In this document: piece after piece, positions 62,014 to 64,000 of the stretch
How positions within the stretch are numbered: the stretch's first letter is position 1
Layout: the number at the start of each line of letters is the position of its first letter
NCBI GenBank assembly: GCA_913055685.1
Contig: CAJXKC010000001.1
Span: 868,001 to 932,000, forward strand
Direction of reading: 5' to 3'
Origin: an uncultured Flavobacteriales bacterium
GTDB taxonomy: Bacteria > Bacteroidota > Bacteroidia > Flavobacteriales > Schleiferiaceae
Length of the DNA: 64,000 nt
The notes under the pieces: model-generated
What the model was told of the DNA's origin: nothing
The model's input: only the letters and a program-made list of their open reading frames with translations
Database searches by the model: none
Translations under genes and position numbers: made by a program

Positions 62014-63459
62014 ATGACAAAAACAGGGATCGACGGCATACACTATTATGTTCCCTCACTAGTATTGCCAATTGAAGTATTAGCTGAGGCAAGGGGAATC
62101 GATTATGCAAAACTAAATAAAGGATTGGGTCTCGAGGGCATGGCGCTTTGCGATGCCGACGAGGATGTGGCCACCATGGCCGCCGAAGCAGCCCTTCGAC
62201 TGATGGAAGAACAAGGGCTAAATCCAGCAGAGATTGATCGTATTTATCTAGGAACAGAATCTGCTTTGGATGCAGCTAAGCCTACGGCCGCCTATATATT
62301 GGGGATTATCGAAGAGCGATTGACCCCTAAATTTGGACCACGCTGCTTGCGCAATTGCGATATCATAGACATGACTTTCGCTTGCATTGGTGGAGTAGAT
62401 GCCTTGCTGAATTCAGTAGATTATATCCGCTTAAATCCAAGTCGGAAGGCTATCGTTATTGCTGCTGATAAAGCGCAATACGATCTAGGCAGCACCGGAG
62501 AATATACGCAAGGGGCAGGTGCGGTAGCACTTTCCATTAGTGCCAACCCAAAACTTTTGATTCTAGATGAGACCTACGGGGTGGCTACAAAAAGTGAATA
62601 TGATTTCTTTAAACCGCGCCGGGTGTACAATAAAACTGAGTTATTGAAGGCTGCTGCTTCCTTGCTTGGTACCAACATAAGTCCCAAAGATGTGGAGGCG
62701 CTTTTGGAAAGCGCTAATCATCCTTTCTGGGGCAGTGATAAGTCGGAGATTGAGTTATTTAAGGAAGAACCTGTTTTCGACGGACCTTATTCCAACGACT
62801 GTTATAAGGCTCGAACCTCGGAGGCTTTAAAGCACTTAGAATCCCAAAGAGAAGGTTTTAACTTATTGGAGGATTGGCCTTATATGGTTTTCCATTTACC
62901 CTATGCCTTCCAAGCTCGCCGCATGTTCACCGAAATGTGGCTCGAACGATTGAGCGCAGCTGACCTAGCTAACTTAGTCGCAGAATTAGGTATGCCATCC
63001 GGCAAAAGCCCAAATTGGGATATGGACTTTTTAAAAGCAGCTTCCAAATCGGCGTATTACCGCCAATTTATTTCCGAACGCATTGAGGCTGGTGAAAGGG
63101 CTTCCTCCAAAATTGGTAATATGTATACTGCTTCAATCTTTATGAGCTTCCTTTCCTTGTTAGAAGTGGCTAGGGAAGAAGGACGTTATTTGAAAGATCA
63201 GAACATAGGGTTTATTGCTTATGGCAGTGGATCGAAGTCCAAAGTGTTTTCAGGTCGATTCGCCGAAAACTGGCAAAGCGCCTTGCCGCAGGAAAATATT
63301 TTTGCTAGCCTTGAAAATAGAAGGCTCGTGAGCTTTGAAAGCTACGAAGCCTTGCATAGAGGCAGTCAAAAAGACCCGGTGCTTGCGCGTAAAGGCATAC
63401 GTTTTCAGGGCCTAGCAACCGAAGCTAATCGGGAGGGATATAGATATTATAAGAACTAA
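62014..63459 (+). CDS. Hydroxymethylglutaryl-CoA synthase family protein
   Basis: The 481-residue thiolase-fold enzyme keeps the whole HMG-CoA synthase triad: Glu82 in LGTESALDAAK, Cys124 in TFACIGGVDAL and His294 in MVFHLPYAFQARRM. It should condense acetyl-CoA with acetoacetyl-CoA, the first committed step of the mevalonate pathway, or act in a related beta-branching reaction. No other mevalonate gene is in the window. It is 1 base behind sufT. The length is nearer to eukaryotic-type than to the short MvaS of Gram-positives. Confidence 0.9.
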   Translation: MTKTGIDGIHYYVPSLVLPIEVLAEARGIDYAKLNKGLGLEGMALCDADEDVATMAAEAALRLMEEQGLNPAEIDRIYLGTESALDAAKPTAAYILGIIEERLTPKFGPRCLRNCDIIDMTFACIGGVDALLNSVDYIRLNPSRKAIVIAADKAQYDLGSTGEYTQGAGAVALSISANPKLLILDETYGVATKSEYDFFKPRRVYNKTELLKAAASLLGTNISPKDVEALLESANHPFWGSDKSEIELFKEEPVFDGPYSNDCYKARTSEALKHLESQREGFNLLEDWPYMVFHLPYAFQARRMFTEMWLERLSAADLANLVAELGMPSGKSPNWDMDFLKAASKSAYYRQFISERIEAGERASSKIGNMYTASIFMSFLSLLEVAREEGRYLKDQNIGFIAYGSGSKSKVFSGRFAENWQSALPQENIFASLENRRLVSFESYEALHRGSQKDPVLARKGIRFQGLATEANREGYRYYKN

Positions 63460-63462
63460 TCG

Positions 63463-63966
63463 ATGGAGGAAATTCGCAATAAGGTAGCCGAAAGTGGTCT
63501 AATCACCCTTAGTCTGGAGGACTACTATCCGCGAGCAGCACGCTTAAATTTGGATATTGCTCCCTGGCTTTATGAGGGCATGATATTGCGTGAAAAAGAT
63601 TTTAGAGCCCACTTAAAGGAGCACGATTGGTCGCAATACCAAGACGCTTATGTGGCGGTATTCTGTTCGGCCGATGCTATTGTTCCCCAGTGGGCGTATA
63701 TGCTCTTGGGCTCCTATCTGCAAGGTCTGGCCAAGAAAGTAGTTTTTGGTGATCAGGCAATTCTGGAAACGGTAGTGATGGATGAAGTGCTTTCAAAACT
63801 GGATCTGGAACAATTCAAGGATAAAAGGGTGATCCTTAAAGGTTGTGGGTCTTTGCCAATTCCGCCACAGGCCTACCTAAAGTTTAGTATGGAATTACAA
63901 AAGGTAGTAAAGAGCCTCATGTTTGGGGAAGCTTGTTCTACCGTACCGATATACAAGAAAAAGTAG
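63463..63966 (+). CDS. DUF2480 family protein
   Basis: The 167-residue protein has the DUF2480 pattern: SGLITLSLEDYYP, FRAHLKEHDWSQYQDAYVAVFCSADAIVPQWAYMLLG, VILKGCGSLPIPPQAYLKF. A conserved Cys lies in the KGCG segment and another in FCSAD. Family function is unknown; the gene is common near suf genes in Bacteroidota, which hints at an Fe-S or thiol link. It starts 3 bases after the HMG-CoA synthase stop, so it belongs to the same transcript. Confidence 0.85.
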   Translation: MEEIRNKVAESGLITLSLEDYYPRAARLNLDIAPWLYEGMILREKDFRAHLKEHDWSQYQDAYVAVFCSADAIVPQWAYMLLGSYLQGLAKKVVFGDQAILETVVMDEVLSKLDLEQFKDKRVILKGCGSLPIPPQAYLKFSMELQKVVKSLMFGEACSTVPIYKKK

Positions 63967-63974
63967 TTGGAGAC

Positions 63975-64000
63975 ATGGATTTTGATATTCTTGGTATAAA
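63975..64000 (+). CDS. Start of next gene, cut by window edge
   Basis: ATG 63975 opens a frame (MDFDILGI) 8 bases after the DUF2480 stop and runs to the window edge. Spacing suggests the operon continues. Too short to identify. Confidence 0.4.

Noticed and set aside
1-64000. CRISPR arrays, tRNA or rRNA genes, insertion sequences
   Set aside because: No regular short repeats with spacers, no cloverleaf-like segment and no transposase ORF were seen in the gaps.

Overview
The window is a stretch of chromosome from a member of the Bacteroidota, most likely a Flavobacteriales-type marine bacterium. The evidence is: many -7 promoter elements of the form TAnnTTTG; lipoproteins with short Cys lipoboxes; secreted proteins ending in type IX secretion (T9SS) sorting domains; large TonB-dependent receptors with a carboxypeptidase-regulatory N-terminal domain; Bacteroidota-specific families (DUF4856, DUF4296, DUF2480, DUF6132); and a five-helix single-subunit succinate dehydrogenase anchor. 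It is about 90% coding. No gap between genes exceeds about 260 bases, and I saw no tRNA, rRNA, insertion sequence, prophage or CRISPR array.

Layout. 1-413: 3' end of a T9SS-exported PKD protein. 548-6676: an overlapping operon of a DUF4856 lipoprotein, an imelysin-like lipoprotein, an HTTM membrane protein and a TonB-dependent receptor, with its own -33/-7 promoter; a probable metal or cofactor uptake unit. 6725-8629 (minus): two tandem NTF2/SnoaL-like secreted paralogues with duplicated promoters, then DUF2892, rhodanese and DUF6132 genes. 8739-15463: hybrid histidine kinase, sorbosone-dehydrogenase-like lipoprotein, Nramp-like carrier lacking the DPGN motif, threonine dehydrogenase, a lipoprotein and a metallophosphoesterase. 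15531-20531: polA and a secreted M43 protease. 20645-24777: translation block rplM-rpsI-rpsB-tsf-pyrH-frr with several intergenic hairpins. 24827-27572: rsmI, alkyltransferase-like protein and trmB (minus), then a glycosyltransferase (plus).

27559-39678 looks like a phosphate-response region. A PhoR/PhoB-like two-component pair is divergent from a beta-helix-like lipoprotein and a TonB-dependent receptor. A giant T9SS protein and a Na/Pi cotransporter with a PhoU-like tail follow. The divergent region holds many CTTAACA half-sites, some as direct repeats with the 11-base period typical of PHO boxes. Similar repeats lie upstream of the two NTF2-like paralogues, which suggests one regulon. The phosphate assignment is inference.

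39675-54011 is mixed housekeeping: LuxE-like protein, tyrS, an extended SDR, DUF4296, dihydroorotase, a GT2 glycosyltransferase, the sdhCAB operon, pepP, an alpha/beta hydrolase and an uncharacterised HTH protein. 54008-55063 is thiL. 55205-63966 is a long SUF operon (sufA-like, sufB, C, D, S, a methyltransferase, sufE, sufT) that runs on into an HMG-CoA synthase-like gene with a complete Glu/Cys/His triad and a DUF2480 gene. A last gene begins at 63975.

The most promising leads for undescribed biology are the CTTAACA regulon, the imelysin-HTTM-receptor operon, and the methyltransferase and HMG-CoA synthase embedded in or behind the SUF operon. Several genes have no ATG and must start at TTG or GTG. 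No search or computation could be run, so every family name rests on recognised motifs and gene order.
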